The position numbers and the translations under genes are program-made. Shown in pieces: positions 1 through 5,557 of a stretch of 9,630 nt of DNA (positions within the stretch are counted from its first letter, which is position 1; each line of letters opens with the position of its first letter). The stretch lies in the NCBI GenBank assembly GCA_002507085.1, contig DAYW01000010.1:1-9630 (forward strand), in the 5' to 3' direction. The DNA is from an archaeon UBA168 (GTDB lineage: Archaea; Thermoproteota; Thermoprotei_A; Marsarchaeales; UBA168). Under the pieces are notes generated by a model. The model searched no databases. It saw only the letters and a program-made list of their open reading frames with translations, and was not told the DNA's origin.

Positions 1-84
1 TACCTGCCAATCGCGCGCGCTCTTGATCAGCGGTCCCATTGCCGAGAAAGCCATATTTGCGCCAATCGGCCTCAAGGGGCCCAT
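1..84 (-). CDS. 5' end of an unidentified gene (partial, runs off the window)
   Basis: An open frame of 28 codons starts with ATG at 84 on the minus strand and continues past the window edge, with peptide start MGPLRPIGANMAFSAMGPL and end DWQV. The ATG shares its A with the TGA stop of the upstream peptidase gene (TGATG), an arrangement typical of translationally coupled genes. This is the main reason to accept it. I do not recognise the family. The visible part is small and mildly hydrophobic, with no diagnostic motif. If real, it is cotranscribed with the peptidase and might belong to the same secretion or pilus process, but that is inference. Confidence 0.45.
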   Translation of the reverse strand, partial: MGPLRPIGANMAFSAMGPLIKSARDWQV

Positions 85-686
85 CAGGCCCAAGCGATCA
101 TCAGGAAAGCAACCGCCGCGACCAAAAGAAAAGGCATGTAAGGGAGGGCAGGGGAGGCCCAAACGCTATCTCCTGGAAGCTTTTTTTTCGCCTCGTCTAT
201 TAGCTCCCTCATGGGCCTGGGATCGTTTAAGTCAACGGCATAATCCCCGTTGTCCAGCCTCGGAAGCCATACCAAGCCCAGTTGGTCCTTCTTCACCCTG
301 TAGGTAAACGGGGCCGGCGCGCCCCTGTGGTCCTTCCTCCAAACAAGGCTTGCGAATACACCAAGCTCGCAAAGAAGCGACAATATGAAAACGGGAAAGT
401 AAGCGGGAACCCCAGCCACAGGCCATGAAAACGACAATACCACGAGCGCTATGCCCAGTGGATCGGCCCCTCCCATGAGCCCTGCCCTTGCCATCAAGTA
501 AGCGGCAAGGATTATTATCGCTCCAGGGATCAACTCCACGAAGTCCCTGGACGTCAGAACGTAAATAACAACGGCGGCAGGGATCGACATTACCCAGGCG
601 AAGTCGGATACCTCCCTCTCTCTGATGTCTTGCCACGAAGCTATGCCAAGAAAAACCAAGCAGAGCACCGGTAGCGGATCGAACAC
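84..686 (-). CDS. A24-family prepilin/preflagellin peptidase (class III signal peptidase)
   Basis: This 200-residue integral membrane protein matches the archaeal FlaK/PibD type of aspartic peptidase, which removes the short positively charged leader of pilins and archaellins on the cytoplasmic side of the membrane. Both catalytic signatures are visible: Asp20 in SWQDIRERE after the first hydrophobic segment, and Asp75 in GLMGGADPLG (the GxxD motif). Hydrophobic segments lie near residues 5-19, 30-45, 52-68, 77-95, 98-117 and 183-200. Residues 118-182 form a polar cytoplasmic stretch before the last membrane segment, as in FlaK-like proteins. The start is GTG at 686, placed just before the first membrane segment. 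No pilin or archaellin gene is in view, so the substrate is unknown. The family call is confident; the choice between archaellin and pilus processing is not. Confidence 0.85.
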   Translation of the reverse strand: MFDPLPVLCLVFLGIASWQDIREREVSDFAWVMSIPAAVVIYVLTSRDFVELIPGAIIILAAYLMARAGLMGGADPLGIALVVLSFSWPVAGVPAYFPVFILSLLCELGVFASLVWRKDHRGAPAPFTYRVKKDQLGLVWLPRLDNGDYAVDLNDPRPMRELIDEAKKKLPGDSVWASPALPYMPFLLVAAVAFLMIAWA

Positions 687-703
687 GACCTAAAGCCTTG
701 TTA

Positions 704-734
704 GCATATACGCTTTGAGGTCAGGGATTTATAG
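704..734 (-). promoter_or_regulatory. Candidate TATA boxes for the peptidase gene
   Basis: Reading the minus strand toward the GTG at 686, CTATAAATC covers 734-726 and CGTATATGC covers 712-704. The first would give a leader of roughly 20 nt. The second lies about 22 nt before the start codon and would give an almost leaderless mRNA. Which one is used cannot be decided by eye. The first also reads TTTATA on the plus strand, so it could serve a transcript going right. Confidence 0.4.
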
Positions 735-747
735 AAGTGTTATGGCT

Positions 748-905
748 GCGCTTGAAGGCGGCTGCTTCAACGCCCCCAGCGGCAAACAACAACCGCGAGA
801 GCGATTGAGGTTGCAGCAGAAAGTCCACACCGGTATGAGCGCAGGGGCGCGGTGCAGCGAACTGCACACCTGGCCTTGATATCTTCGGGACCCGCGCTTC
901 AACGC
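748..905 (+). other. Intergenic region with strong inverted repeats; possible structured RNA
   Basis: The gap between the divergent peptidase and adkA genes (687-948) has no convincing protein gene but contains several perfect or near-perfect stems. GCGCTTGAAG (748-757) can pair with CTTCAACGC at 765-773 or with an identical copy at 897-905, with one bulged C in either case. TGCAG-CGAA-CTGCA forms a tetraloop hairpin at about 853-866. GCGC-AGGG-GCGC forms another at about 839-850, and CACC/GGTG can close around it. This suggests a small structured RNA or a regulatory leader. Strand and boundaries are guesses. I could not match it to tRNA, 5S, SRP RNA or a convincing RNase P RNA. Confidence 0.25.
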
Positions 906-911
906 TTCTCC

Positions 912-928
912 CAAATCCAATGCTTAAG
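912..928 (+). promoter_or_regulatory. Likely promoter (BRE/TATA-like) of the adkA operon
   Basis: CTTAAG at 923-928 is centred about 24 nt before the ATG at 949 and is preceded by the A-rich CAAATCCAA. This spacing fits an archaeal TATA box driving a leaderless transcript that begins at or next to the ATG. No Shine-Dalgarno sequence is visible before 949, which agrees with a leaderless first gene. Confidence 0.45.
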
Positions 929-948
929 TCCTAGTGGTCGATAGTGTT

Positions 949-1533
949 ATGGCTGGAAAAGTAGTTGTGGTCGTAGGAGTGCCTGGCGTGGGAAAGACAA
1001 CCGTTCTGAACGAGGCAGTGAGGCAGGCCAAAGAGGCAGGAATACAGCTTGCCGTGTTGAACTTTGGGGACGTGATGTTCGAGCTGGCCACCTCTCAGGG
1101 CCTCGTCGAGGACAGGGACCAGATAAGGAAGCTCAGGGTTGACACGCAGATAGCCCTTCAGGCAGAGGCGGCACGCGAGATAGCAAAAAAGGCCACAAGC
1201 GGTTCCATAATTTTAGATACGCATGCCATCATCAAGACAAACGAGGGATATTGGCCCGGCCTTCCCGAGCCCGTGATAAGGGCCCTTCACCCAAACCACA
1301 TAGTTGTTGTGGAGGCGGATCCCGAGGCCATCGTGGCCAGGAGGGCGAAGGACCAGGGCATAAGGAACAGGTCGGATGACCAGACGGTTGAAGAGCTGAG
1401 GTTCACCATGGACGTCAACAGGCAAGCAGCCATATCCTCCGCCGTGCTCTGCGGGGCCTCTGTGCTCTTCGTCAAAAACGAGGAGGGAAAGGCGGGCGAG
1501 GCCGCCTCCAGGATAGTGTCGCTGCTGAAGTGA
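949..1533 (+). CDS. adkA: Archaeal adenylate kinase AdkA
   Basis: This enzyme of about 194 residues converts AMP plus ATP to two ADP in the cytoplasm. It belongs to the archaeal AdkA type, which is distinct from bacterial Adk and, as known for Sulfolobus, forms trimers. The P-loop GVPGVGKT is at residues 10-17. Other family marks are FGD near the nucleotide-binding region, the RKL segment, LDTHAIIKT with GYWPGLP, and EADPEAIVARR followed by RNRSDD. I chose ATG at 949 rather than an in-frame GTG at 934. The protein then starts MAGKVVVVVG as expected, and the TATA-like box at 923-928 would sit too close to 934. It is the first gene of the adkA-cmk-rpl14e-cbf5 operon. In many archaea adk directly follows secY in the same direction, whereas here it is far away and faces it. 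Confidence 0.95.
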   Translation: MAGKVVVVVGVPGVGKTTVLNEAVRQAKEAGIQLAVLNFGDVMFELATSQGLVEDRDQIRKLRVDTQIALQAEAAREIAKKATSGSIILDTHAIIKTNEGYWPGLPEPVIRALHPNHIVVVEADPEAIVARRAKDQGIRNRSDDQTVEELRFTMDVNRQAAISSAVLCGASVLFVKNEEGKAGEAASRIVSLLK

Positions 1534-1539
1534 GCTAGC

Positions 1540-2103
1540 GTGCCCGTAATAGCCGTTAGCGGCCCTCCGGGCTCGGGAAAGTCCACGATCGCAAAAGCCG
1601 TGGCAAAGGAGTTCGGCCTGCGCTACGTTTCCGCGGGCTCCATCTTCAGGAAGGTCGCAAAGGACATGGGCGTTGGGCTGGATCAGCTCAGCCTCATGGC
1701 GGAAAAAGATCACAGCATAGATAGGGCCATCGATGAAGAGACGAGGAAGGAGGAGGAGAAAGGGGACGTAGTGCTCGATGGGCATCTGACGGCTTGGATC
1801 GCGAAGAGCGCGGTGAGGATATACGTGAAGGCCTCCCCTGAGGTCAGATACGAGAGGATAGCCAGAAGGGACTCCACCACTCTTGAAGAGGCCACGAGAA
1901 CCAACTCCATAAGAGAGCGCAGCGAGGCCGCGCGCTTCAAGGAGATATACGGCTACGACATAAACGACCTCACCATGTTTGACCTCGTGATAGATACGAC
2001 CTACGTCTCTGCGGAAAGCGCCAACGCAGTGGTCATAAGTTTTTTAAGGGCGCACAAGAAAATTAACGGCGCAGTTGAGGATAGGGGTTCCCCACAAGGG
2101 TGA
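1540..2103 (+). CDS. cmk: Archaeal cytidylate kinase
   Basis: This 187-residue P-loop kinase phosphorylates CMP/dCMP to the diphosphate and belongs to the short archaeal Cmk type. The P-loop GPPGSGKS is at residues 8-15, directly after the first beta strand (PVIAVS). Further marks are the YVSAG segment with a helix up to KDMG, the VVLDGHLTAWI stretch before the lid region, and the arginine-rich YERIARRD lid. The start is GTG six nt after the adkA stop, which points to cotranscription. The C-terminus overlaps the start of the eL14 gene by 29 nt. In many archaea a DUF106 membrane protein lies between adk and cmk, and eL34 between cmk and eL14. Neither is present here. Confidence 0.93.
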   Translation: MPVIAVSGPPGSGKSTIAKAVAKEFGLRYVSAGSIFRKVAKDMGVGLDQLSLMAEKDHSIDRAIDEETRKEEEKGDVVLDGHLTAWIAKSAVRIYVKASPEVRYERIARRDSTTLEEATRTNSIRERSEAARFKEIYGYDINDLTMFDLVIDTTYVSAESANAVVISFLRAHKKINGAVEDRGSPQG

Positions 2104-2320
2104 GGTCTGCGTCATAAAGGCCGGCAGACGCTCGGGAAAGAAGTGCGTTGTGCTGAAGCCCCTTGATACGCGCTTCGTGTACGTAGCCTACGCCGAAAAC
2201 GGGACCCTGAAGAACAGGGTCTTCAACCTGAGGCACGTCCAGCCGACGGGCGAGACCGCATCCTTCAAGGACGAATCGGAGCTCCTAGCCATTCTCAGCG
2301 CGCGATCAGCACGGTTATAA
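2075..2320 (+). CDS. rpl14e: Large-subunit ribosomal protein eL14 (L14e)
   Basis: This 81-residue basic protein begins with the KOW-like beta-barrel typical of L14e: GEVCVIKAGRRSGKKCVVL, then FVYVAYAENGTLKNRVFNLRHVQPT. It binds rRNA in the large subunit. The start is TTG at 2075. The frame is closed upstream by a TAA at 2045-2047 and no ATG or GTG lies between, so TTG is the only plausible start. It overlaps the end of cmk by 29 nt and is followed 19 nt later by cbf5, so it is translated within the same operon. As far as I recall, L14e is missing from many mesophilic Thaumarchaeota, so its presence weakly argues against those. Confidence 0.88.
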   Translation: MRIGVPHKGEVCVIKAGRRSGKKCVVLKPLDTRFVYVAYAENGTLKNRVFNLRHVQPTGETASFKDESELLAILSARSARL

Positions 2321-2339
2321 GCGGCCCACAAAATACGAT

Positions 2340-3307
2340 ATGGATTTTTTGGTCATAAGGGAGGAAGACAAGGGAGACCGCGGAGAGGATCCCTGGCATC
2401 GGGAGATCAAGAGACACCTGTCGCTGGGCGTCATAAACCTCGACAAGCCAAGCGGGCCAGGGAGCCATGAGGTAGCCGCCTGGGTGAAGAGGATGTTTGG
2501 ACTAAGCAAGGTCGGCCACGGAGGGACCCTTGAGGCTCCTGCCGGGGAGATCCCTCCGTGTCCGGCGTTCTCCCGCTTGCCCTTGAGAAAGCCACAAGGG
2601 CTCTCAAGCCCCTCATAGATTCCGACAAGGAATACGTGTGCCTCATGAGGCTTCACGGCGACGTAGACGAGCACGAGCTGAGAGAGGTGTTGCGCCAGTT
2701 CCAAGGCCAAATATACCAGAGGCCTCCCCTCAGGTCCTCGGTGAAAAGGATCAGAAGGATACGCACCGTCTACAAGATAGACGTAATCGAGGTGGACGGA
2801 AGGGACGTGCTCTTCAGGGCCCGCGTTGACCCAGGGACCTATATGAGGAAGCTCTGCGTTGACGTGGGATATGCCCTTGGTGTGGAAGCCCACATGGAGG
2901 AGCTAAGAAGGACGAAGAGCGGGGTCTTCGACGAAAGGGACTCGGTTGACCTCTACGACGTTTACGAGGCAGCCTCCGAGCTCAAAAAGGGCAACGAGGA
3001 ACCCGCGAGGAAGGTGGTTAGACCGCTGGAGGAAGCGCTGAAGGACTTTCCTCAAGTGGTTATATCTGATGCATCTGTGGACCCCGTTTGCAGGGGAATG
3101 AAGCCCAGAGGGGAGGACATCCTCATGGTCGATAAAAGGATTCAGGCGGGACAGCAGGTGGTCGTGGCGACAAAGAGGGGAGAAGCCGTGGCCCTCGCGA
3201 CCTCAAACTATCCCTTCGACCAGCTGGCCCTAAACAGGGAACCACTGGAGATAAAAAGGGTGATAATGGACGCGGGCCTTTACCCAAGGCAGTCCGGCTC
3301 GGCTTAG
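2340..3307 (+). CDS. cbf5: Cbf5, H/ACA RNP pseudouridine synthase, interrupted by a 17-nt BHB intron
   Basis: Cbf5 (dyskerin/TruB family) is the catalytic subunit of archaeal H/ACA ribonucleoproteins, which convert uridine to pseudouridine in rRNA and other RNAs. Exon 1 (2340-2532) encodes 64 codons plus one base and contains GVINLDKPSGP and VGHGGTL. Exon 2 (2550-3307) continues PSVSGVLPLALEKAT. Joining them gives 316 residues and creates the GAT codon of catalytic Asp65 across the junction (GGTLD). Later marks are QRPPLRSSVKR, the GTYMRKLCVDVGYALGVEAHMEELRR motif pair, and a C-terminal PUA domain at about residues 231-300. Without intron removal, translation stops at 2618 after 92 residues, before the rest of the catalytic domain. 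It is the last gene of the adkA operon, 19 nt after eL14. The product call is certain. The intron reading is strongly supported by the RNA fold, and a decayed gene or read error is much less likely. Confidence 0.94.
2533..2549 (+). other. 17-nt BHB intron in cbf5 pre-mRNA
   Basis: The sequence forms an ideal bulge-helix-bulge, the substrate of the archaeal tRNA splicing endonuclease. The outer helix has 10 perfect pairs (CACGGAGGGA 2517-2526 with TCCCTCCGTG 2551-2560). The central helix has 4 pairs (CCCT 2527-2530 with GGGG 2544-2547, one U-G). The 3-nt bulges are TGA (2531-2533) and AGA (2548-2550). The inner helix is GGC/GCC with loop TCCT (2537-2540). Cutting between the second and third base of each bulge removes 2533-2549 exactly. 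Shifting the intron by one base either way gives the same mRNA, but only this placement fits both cut rules. The intron is phase 1 and splits the catalytic Asp codon. Confidence 0.93.
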
Positions 3308-3350
3308 CTACCCTCATCACAGATCAGGGTGAGATAGGCTCCTCACAGCC

Positions 3351-3363
3351 AAAAAAAGAAAAG
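3351..3363 (-). terminator. U-rich terminator of the acyltransferase-epimerase transcript
   Basis: On the minus strand, about 30 nt after the epimerase stop, CTTTTCTTTTTTT runs from 3363 to 3351. Archaeal RNA polymerase terminates at such U-rich tracts without needing a hairpin. The tract lies in the short gap between the convergent cbf5 and epimerase genes. I see no equally clear T-run for the plus-strand operon. Confidence 0.6.
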
Positions 3364-3393
3364 CTTGGCACTTAAACCTGTCGAGGCCTCAAG

Positions 3394-4854
3394 TCAGAGC
3401 AATCCCTTCTTCTCCATCCACTGCTTTGTCCTGAGCACCCCGTCCTTAAAGCTGGTCACGGGCGAGTAGCCCAAGCCCGTTATCTTCTCAATGCTTGGGT
3501 AGCTTATCTGCGGCTGCGCTTCGAGCTCGCTCCTGGGGCCAGCCAGTATGAGCTTCGAGTGGCTTCCCAATATGTCCACTATGGATTGCGCCATCTGAGC
3601 TACGCTCATGTGGCTTCCCGTCCCCACGTTGTAGGCCTGGCCTATCGCCCTTTCATCCTTTAGGATTACCTCAAGCGCCTTCAGGTAATTGCTCACGTGA
3701 TATGGATCGGTTACGTCCTTTCCCGAGTTGTAGAGGGTTATGGGCTCATCCCTTACCGCCTTCCTTATGAATATGGGAACCGCCCTATTGGGCTTGTCGT
3801 GCTCTCCGAATATCAGCCAAGACCTAGTTATGGAATAGGGCATCTTCTTGGCCATGGCGTAGGCTGAGACCATGTACTCGGCCACGACCTTGGTGTGATC
3901 GTATGGCACCCTCGGGGCAAACGGGTCATCTTCCCTTACAGGGTTTCTAAGAGGGACACCGTAAACGTTGGAGGAGTTGTGGAGAAGCACCGGGACGTCG
4001 CCTCCAAAGAACGCCTGCGAACCGGGAACCGATATGTCGTAAACGTAGCCGTCAAAGTCGCCTTGGGCCTTAAGCATCTTGAGTTCGTCATCGCTTATCT
4101 GCTCTATCTCCGTTATCTCAGCCCCCTGGCTGAGCGAGGACTTCAAGAGAGCATCCTCATCTGGGCCGCAGGGAACGCCGTAGCCATCGTCAGGGAAGAG
4201 GTAGTCGGTGCCCGCTTCAAGCGCCCTTACCTCCCTAGCCTTGAGCATGCCGTCGTCGGTAAGCACGAAGACCGAGTGATCGCCGGTAGCTACCACGCTC
4301 CTCTCCACCCCCTTCTTGTACCACACTCTGTAGAGGTCCTTTTTGCCGAGCCTGTGCCTTATCACCGAAGATATGGGCATGTAGTCCGCCTTCCCGGTAA
4401 GCGGGTTGACGCTCTTTACCGCGACATCAGATATGGGGACATCCCAAAGCGCCGATATGGGAAGGCTCATCTCCTTCTGTCCCCACTTTACGTAAACTCT
4501 TGTGCTTCCCAGGACCGAGCTTGCGTAAACGAACCTTTTGACCCCGACACGCGAAGAGGCCTCAAGGAGGTTAAGCGTGGAAAAGTCATTTACGAAGAAG
4601 GCCGAGTACGGGTCGCTTATGGTTGACGAAAGGGTCGTGATCGCCGCGTAGTGAAGCACGTAATCAGGCCTTTCGGACTCGACCAGCCGCATCACCGCTT
4701 CCTTGTCCGTGAGGTCCAACTTCACGTAGCGCGCGCTGAGATCCTCGGGCTTTTCTGTCACGTCAACTGCCACCACATCGTATCCCGACTTGCTGAGCCA
4801 CTCGGCCACGTTGAACCCTATGAACCCCGAACTTCCTGTCACAACGGCTTTCAA
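3394..4854 (-). CDS. NAD-dependent sugar epimerase/dehydratase containing a mini-intein
   Basis: The 486-residue precursor would be a 305-residue extended short-chain dehydrogenase after protein splicing, the normal size for nucleotide-sugar epimerases and dehydratases (GalE/RmlB-like). Extein marks are the Rossmann motif TGSSGFIG (residues 6-13), acidic Asp31 after strand two for NAD binding, the HYAAITT segment, the catalytic motif YAS-SSNVYG interrupted by the intein (113-293), and the catalytic YDHTK pair (Tyr318, Lys322). Later come RSWLIFGEHD and the C-terminal substrate-binding part with YHVSNYLKA. The start is TTG at 4854, overlapping the upstream acyltransferase stop as TTGA. The preferred sugar cannot be told by eye. 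Pairing with an acyltransferase suggests surface glycan or S-layer glycosylation. Without splicing the catalytic Ser loop is disrupted and the enzyme should be inactive. Confidence 0.9.
   Translation of the reverse strand: MKAVVTGSSGFIGFNVAEWLSKSGYDVVAVDVTEKPEDLSARYVKLDLTDKEAVMRLVESERPDYVLHYAAITTLSSTISDPYSAFFVNDFSTLNLLEASSRVGVKRFVYASSVLGSTRVYVKWGQKEMSLPISALWDVPISDVAVKSVNPLTGKADYMPISSVIRHRLGKKDLYRVWYKKGVERSVVATGDHSVFVLTDDGMLKAREVRALEAGTDYLFPDDGYGVPCGPDEDALLKSSLSQGAEITEIEQISDDELKMLKAQGDFDGYVYDISVPGSQAFFGGDVPVLLHNSSNVYGVPLRNPVREDDPFAPRVPYDHTKVVAEYMVSAYAMAKKMPYSITRSWLIFGEHDKPNRAVPIFIRKAVRDEPITLYNSGKDVTDPYHVSNYLKALEVILKDERAIGQAYNVGTGSHMSVAQMAQSIVDILGSHSKLILAGPRSELEAQPQISYPSIEKITGLGYSPVTSFKDGVLRTKQWMEKKGLL
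3976..4518 (-). other. Mini-intein (181 aa) inserted in the epimerase catalytic motif
   Basis: Residues 113-293 of the precursor form a Hint-fold protein-splicing element. Block A starts with nucleophile Ser1 and reads SVLGSTRVYVK. Block B is VVATGDHSVFVL, with the conserved Thr190 and His193. Block F is GYVYDISVPGSQAFF. Block G is VLLHN followed by extein Ser294, giving the His292-Asn293/Ser+1 end needed for Asn cyclisation. Joining the exteins makes FVYAS-SSNVYG, the standard epimerase motif. About 45 residues separate the block-B half from block F, with no LAGLIDADG or HNH motif, so this is an endonuclease-free mini-intein. Ser1 instead of the more common Cys1 is notable. All core residues are present, so it is probably active. 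Confidence 0.94.
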
Positions 4855-5522
4855 CGGCCTATCACGAAAGAAAGATACCCGGTTATAAGAGTTGGGTATC
4901 GCATTGGCCTTGCGGGAACTCCCACGACGGTCTCGCCTGGCTTCACGTCCCTCGTCACCACCGCTCCCGCTCCAATCCGGGCTCCTTCCCCCACGGTGAT
5001 GCCCGGAAGCAGCACAGCCCCAGCTCCCACACGGGCACCTTTCTTCACGTGAGGTCCGACCAGCGGCTCAGGAGGTGTAAGGAGGTGCTTGTCGTTCGTC
5101 ATTATGACATAGGGACCGAGAAAGACGTCGTCTTCGATGACCGTGTAAGGAGGGATGTAGACGCCCGTCTCGATCCTGACGTTCTTTCCCACCTTGGCCC
5201 TTCCGTCTATCACGGTGTAGCTGCCCACGAGCGTTCCCTCCCCTATCTCCGTTTCCTCCCTCACCATCACCCTGTGCCCGAAGGTGACACCTGAAGATAT
5301 CCTTACGCCGGAGTAAACTATGGCTCCAGCCCTCAAGTTGCATCCATCGCCTATGTCGGTGAGCGCTTTCTCTCCCCTCGAGGCAGGATGGCCTATCTCG
5401 GAAAAATCGCCTACCGACGTTCCCGCTCCAATGCTGAGCGGCCCCCAGAGCTTAACGAAGTCGCCCAGCTGCACGCCTTCACCCAGCATGACCTCGCCTA
5501 CCTTGACAACGTACTGAGCCAT
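4851..5522 (-). CDS. Left-handed beta-helix (hexapeptide repeat) acyltransferase
   Basis: This 223-residue protein is built from hexapeptide repeats ([LIV]-G-x-x-x-x), for example VMLGEGVQLGDFVKLWGPLSIGAG, TLVGSYTVIDGRAKVGKNVRIETG and VRVGAGAVLLPGITVGEGARIGAGAVV, that form a left-handed beta helix. The ending DVKPGETVVGVPARPMR is typical of O- or N-acetyltransferases acting on sugars and nucleotide sugars (WbbJ/NeuD-like), which usually work as trimers with acetyl-CoA. NDKHLL at about residues 142-147 could supply the catalytic His. The ATG start at 5522 has a TATA-like box about 23 nt upstream, so this gene probably starts its own transcript after secY. Its stop overlaps the TTG of the epimerase, so the two are translationally coupled and likely modify the same glycan. 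The acyl donor and acceptor are unknown. Confidence 0.85.
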   Translation of the reverse strand: MAQYVVKVGEVMLGEGVQLGDFVKLWGPLSIGAGTSVGDFSEIGHPASRGEKALTDIGDGCNLRAGAIVYSGVRISSGVTFGHRVMVREETEIGEGTLVGSYTVIDGRAKVGKNVRIETGVYIPPYTVIEDDVFLGPYVIMTNDKHLLTPPEPLVGPHVKKGARVGAGAVLLPGITVGEGARIGAGAVVTRDVKPGETVVGVPARPMRYPTLITGYLSFVIGR

Positions 5523-5540
5523 GAGCAGGACGCGTCCGCG

Positions 5541-5556
5541 CTTTTAAGGTTAAAAA
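5541..5556 (-). promoter_or_regulatory. TATA box for the acyltransferase-epimerase unit, overlapping the secY 3' T-tract
   Basis: CCTTAAAAG (5549-5541, minus strand) is centred about 23 nt before the ATG at 5522, fitting a leaderless archaeal promoter. Immediately upstream, TTTTT at 5556-5552 overlaps the secY stop region and could act as a weak terminator for secY. Together they mark a boundary between two transcription units in only 35 nt. Confidence 0.5.
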
Positions 5557-5557
5557 G

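Noticed and set aside
729..920. 63-residue minus-strand open frame in the intergenic region
   Set aside because: Odd composition with clustered Cys and no family resemblance; it overlaps strong inverted repeats and the adkA promoter region.
748..925. Type T or other RNase P RNA in the intergenic region
   Set aside because: AGAAAGTCC at 818-826 resembles CR-I and GGCCTT at 872-877 could complete part of a P4-like helix, but the nearly universal ACAGAA-type CR-V is absent, so I do not call it.
2340..3307. cbf5 as a frameshifted pseudogene or two separate genes
   Set aside because: The 17 extra bases sit in a textbook BHB whose predicted cuts restore the frame and the catalytic Asp exactly, and both exons keep all conserved Cbf5 motifs. 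Random decay would not produce this.
3308..3393. C/D box sRNA in the cbf5-epimerase gap
   Set aside because: The minus strand has a C-box-like GTGATGA at 3320-3314, but no D box (CTGA) follows at a suitable distance.
3976..4518. Homing endonuclease within the intein
   Set aside because: Only about 45 residues separate the block-B half from block F, and no LAGLIDADG, HNH or GIY-YIG motif is seen.
3895..4626. Long plus-strand open frame of 243 codons opposite the epimerase
   Set aside because: It is a shadow of the epimerase and intein coding frame; the peptide has no recognisable motif, while the minus strand has a complete set of epimerase and intein motifs.
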